DNA of 7,968 nucleotides, taken from NCBI GenBank assembly GCA_030452365.1, contig JAKDMK010000094.1:1-7968 (forward strand). Direction: 5' to 3'. The notes under the pieces were generated by a model. That model saw only the letters and a list, made by a program, of their open reading frames with translations. It searched no databases and was not told the DNA's origin. This document shows, in pieces, positions 5,694-7,968 of the stretch (position 1 is the stretch's first letter; each line of letters begins with the position of its first letter). Made by a program: the position numbers and the translations under genes. This stretch comes from Nitrococcus sp. Its GTDB lineage: Bacteria; Pseudomonadota; Gammaproteobacteria; Nitrococcales; Nitrococcaceae.

Positions 5694-7766
5694 CTACCTG
5701 GGAAAGGCGTCGGGGAGGCCGCCGTCTATCGTGAGAATGTCGCCCGTTGTGAACGCAAACTTCCTGGATGCGAGGAGGACGGCCATATCGGCTACGGCCT
5801 GCGCGGGAATTAACGAAACGCCCATCGCGTTGCGGGTGCGGTAACGCTCGAGTTGTTCCTCGATGGTGACGCCGCTGCCGCGTGCGCGCTCTGCGACGAA
5901 CTGCCGGAACATCGGCGTGTCGATCTGATCGGCGTTGATGGCGTTTACGCGGATGCCGTGCTGGCCCAACTCGATGGCTGCCACTCGCAGTGCCTGCATC
6001 AGCGCTGCCTTACTTGCGCCATAGGCCACAGCATCGCGGGCGGGCGCTATCGCGGCTTTCGACACCGACGCGACGATCGAACCTCCTATGCCTTGGCGCA
6101 CCATGACGCGAGCGGCGGCGCGCACGGCCATCACCGCGCCCAGATAATGAACTTCAAGCTGTTGGACGAGGTCCGTGCGCTCGACGTCGAGCACGGAGGC
6201 AAAGCGCGGAGCGCGTCCCGCCGTATAGAACAGGCAGTCCAGACCGCCGTACTCCAAAACGGCGCGATCCATGAGGGCGGCGATGGATGCGTCCTCCCGC
6301 ACATCGACCGCGGCGGCCGTCACCGTCCCAGGGTGTTCCCGCGCCACATCCTCGGCGACACGCTGGGCCGCCGCCTCGTCGAGGTCAGCGACGACGACGT
6401 TGGCCCCTTCTTGCGCGAATCGGTGTGCGGCGGCCAACCCGATCCCGCTTGCGCCGCCGATGATCACAACGACGTGGCGCGGCAGGAGCTGTTGGGAGAG
6501 TTCGCGCTGAATGGCGGCGTCCACCTTGCGCCGCTCCAGCGGCCAGTATTCGAACTCGAAGACCTGCTCGTCGGAGAGAAACCGAAAGCCACCCGCGGCC
6601 TCCGCGTTCTCGATGCTCTCCATCCCGGCCCGGTAGCAGGTGTTGGCGGTCAGCGCACTGTTTTTGTCCTTGAAAGCGGTGACCATCCCCAGCCCGGGAA
6701 CGAGCACCACCTTGGCCCAATCGGAGAGCGGGGCGAGGTCCGCCCGCGCCTGGCGCTCATGGTAGGCGAGATACTGTTGATGTGCGGCAGCGAGCTGCTC
6801 GCGCGCGCATCTGGTGATGTGTTCGTCGCAAGCGTCGAGGTCCAGATCGAGCCACACGGGAAGTCGCCCGGCCCGCAGAATATGCTCCGGCGTCGTCATG
6901 CCGCGTTGTGACGCTGCACGGAAACGGTTGGTGAGTCGAGAACGAATCTCATCACTGTCGTCGAAATGCAGAATGACGCGTGGACCAGAACCCAGCGCTC
7001 CTCGAATTACAGGCAGCAGGCCGATCGCCCGCCGGTGTCGCTGCTCGACTGAAAGCTCGGGTTTTGCGACAGCACCAAGTATGCGCTTGCCACGGCGACA
7101 GGTGGCGAGGTATTCGTCGATGCGGCCTACGGTTGTGCGCAGCCGCTGGTAGGTCTCCTCGGCGTCTTGCCCCCACACCACCAGACCATGGTGTGCGAGC
7201 GTCATACCGATCGCGTTTGCTGGAATGTCGCCCGCGATCTGGCTCACGGCCCGCGCGAGCGGGAAACCCGGCCGCACATACGGCGCGTAGAAGATTTTCT
7301 CTTCGAATATCTCGCGAATAAGTCTTTCGGCAACCGGATCTGCGAGATTGGTGAGGCTCATGGTGGCAACGTCATGCGTATGCGCGATGACGGTGTAGGG
7401 CAGGATCGAATGCAGGGGTGTTTCGACGCTCGGCGCGGGCGCGTTGGGATCGACCATGCAGTGCGCCATGAACGCCATCATTTCTGCATCGGTCATCGTC
7501 TCCTGCTCGCGCAACTCGCTCAACTCGGCGAGCGAGAGTGCGGCGAATCCGGATCGGTCGATGGTGCGTAGATCGGTCCCGCTCCCCTTGACCAGCAGCC
7601 GCGCCTCGTCAGCGCCGTGTTTGTTCGGTACAACGATCTTGACCGATGTGTTGCCCCCGCCGGGTTGAACGAGCCGGGCGTCGGCGCCGATCAGGTGCGA
7701 CAGATGTACGACCTGTTCCAGCGCGTCTGCTCCGATGCGCAGGCCGTCACTCCAGTTGCCGTTCAA
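5694..7766 (-). CDS. Bifunctional class II aldolase / short-chain dehydrogenase
   Basis: This 690-residue cytoplasmic fusion belongs to the family that includes rhamnulose-1-phosphate aldolase/lactaldehyde dehydrogenase fusions. Such proteins can cleave a sugar phosphate and oxidise or reduce the resulting aldehyde. The aldolase half (about 1-430) has GGGNTS (36-41) and KGSGTD (60-65) for phosphate binding, Glu115 as likely catalytic acid/base, and His129, His131 and His192 as likely zinc ligands. The dehydrogenase half has the NAD motif GGASGIG (437-443) and the triad Ser569, Tyr582, Lys586, ending in a typical TGDILTIDGG. Two usually conserved Asn positions are altered: NAG reads TAG (Thr515-Gly517), and the tetrad Asn appears as His540. 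I chose TTG at 7766 because family homology begins there (NWSDG) and CGGAG lies nine bases upstream. The reading frame stays open to an ATG at 7925, but that extension is Arg/Ser-rich and unlike the family. The sugar substrate is unknown, and no transporter or kinase for it is visible here. Confidence 0.9.
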   Translation of the reverse strand: MNGNWSDGLRIGADALEQVVHLSHLIGADARLVQPGGGNTSVKIVVPNKHGADEARLLVKGSGTDLRTIDRSGFAALSLAELSELREQETMTDAEMMAFMAHCMVDPNAPAPSVETPLHSILPYTVIAHTHDVATMSLTNLADPVAERLIREIFEEKIFYAPYVRPGFPLARAVSQIAGDIPANAIGMTLAHHGLVVWGQDAEETYQRLRTTVGRIDEYLATCRRGKRILGAVAKPELSVEQRHRRAIGLLPVIRGALGSGPRVILHFDDSDEIRSRLTNRFRAASQRGMTTPEHILRAGRLPVWLDLDLDACDEHITRCAREQLAAAHQQYLAYHERQARADLAPLSDWAKVVLVPGLGMVTAFKDKNSALTANTCYRAGMESIENAEAAGGFRFLSDEQVFEFEYWPLERRKVDAAIQRELSQQLLPRHVVVIIGGASGIGLAAAHRFAQEGANVVVADLDEAAAQRVAEDVAREHPGTVTAAAVDVREDASIAALMDRAVLEYGGLDCLFYTAGRAPRFASVLDVERTDLVQQLEVHYLGAVMAVRAAARVMVRQGIGGSIVASVSKAAIAPARDAVAYGASKAALMQALRVAAIELGQHGIRVNAINADQIDTPMFRQFVAERARGSGVTIEEQLERYRTRNAMGVSLIPAQAVADMAVLLASRKFAFTTGDILTIDGGLPDAFPR

Positions 7767-7780
7767 AACACAAGGCTCCG
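7764..7780 (-). promoter_or_regulatory. Shine-Dalgarno and TTG start of the aldolase-dehydrogenase
   Basis: On the - strand, CGGAG (complement of 7776-7780) sits nine bases before TTG (7766-7764). The codons after it give NGNWSDG, where proteins of this family normally begin. The only in-frame ATGs upstream, at 7823 and 7925, would add 19 and 53 residues without family similarity. Confidence 0.55.
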
Positions 7781-7797
7781 AGAGGAATTGACAAGAG

Positions 7798-7968
7798 GTG
7801 GCGGCTGGCGCCGAACCCAGCATCGACGATCTGGCCCGCGTGCTGGCGGGATGACTCCGACACCGAACCGACGACCGCTTCCTACCAGAAAGGCTATGAC
7901 GCTGGCAAGATGATACACGCTGCACTGGAGAGTAAAAGGGTCAGTCAGAGGTTTAGAGGGAAAGGGCT
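7798..7968 (+). pseudogene. Possible frameshifted coding remnant at the window edge
   Basis: Two adjacent + strand frames read like protein but do not join. From 7798 to 7854 one frame gives VAAGAEPSIDDLARVLAG and stops at TGA (7852-7854). From about 7850 the next frame gives DDSDTEPTTASYQKGYDAGK and stays open to the window end. A single lost or gained base near 7846-7852 would fuse them. I do not recognise the product. A complete short gene beginning at ATG 7910, or plain non-coding DNA upstream of the aldolase gene, are alternatives. Confidence 0.25.

Noticed and set aside
5853..6911. A long + strand open frame opposite the aldolase-dehydrogenase gene
   Set aside because: It is a mirror frame of a GC-rich gene whose - strand product shows clear aldolase and dehydrogenase motifs. 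Its product is His/Arg/Gly-rich with no recognisable domain.

Overview
The window carries eight genes I can support and reads like the chromosome of a GC-rich proteobacterium, most likely gamma- or betaproteobacterial and possibly one that stores polyhydroxybutyrate (PHB). GC is around 60% by eye, Shine-Dalgarno sites are strong, and the pairing of a 3-hydroxybutyrate dehydrogenase with a patatin-like hydrolase matches the bdhA-patD arrangement known from Legionella. The lineage is inferred from gene content only.

Left part, + strand. A Uma2-family (DUF820) PD-(D/E)XK nuclease-like gene (143-712) is followed by a complete type II toxin-antitoxin pair: an Xre/MbcA/ParS-type antitoxin (849-1268) and a RES-domain toxin (1268-1741) that overlap by one base. 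Just upstream of the antitoxin lie an extended -10 promoter, a perfect 10-bp palindrome near the predicted transcription start, and a pair of direct repeats. These are good candidates for an autoregulatory operator.

Middle, + strand. A likely three-gene operon follows: D-3-hydroxybutyrate dehydrogenase bdhA (1885-2667), a patatin-like hydrolase overlapping it by 4 nt (2664-3737), and a TauE/SafE-type membrane transporter 30 nt further on (3768-4517). All the catalytic and substrate-binding residues known from characterised 3-hydroxybutyrate dehydrogenases are present at their usual numbers. The hydrolase may release hydroxyacids or fatty acids that feed the dehydrogenase, and the transporter may move a small organic anion. 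These links are inference.

Right part, - strand. A convergent gene for a DUF2278 (YukJ-like) protein with a C-terminal lamin-tail domain (4558-5580) meets the operon at a REP-like hairpin (4533-4557). That hairpin fills most of the convergent gap and directly abuts the stop codon. The gene looks less GC-rich than its neighbours and may have been acquired. Upstream of it, also on the - strand, is a large fused class II aldolase/short-chain dehydrogenase (5694-7766), probably starting at TTG. It is related to the rhamnulose-1-phosphate aldolase/dehydrogenase proteins. Its aldolase zinc site is intact, but two Asn residues usually conserved in the dehydrogenase half are replaced. The last 200 bases contain no clear gene, only a possible frameshifted coding remnant on the + strand.

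No tRNA, rRNA, CRISPR array, transposase or phage gene was seen. The content is mostly of recognisable families. The parts most worth following up are the bdhA-patatin-transporter operon, the DUF2278-lamin-tail protein beside the REP-like hairpin, and the putative operator of the toxin-antitoxin pair.
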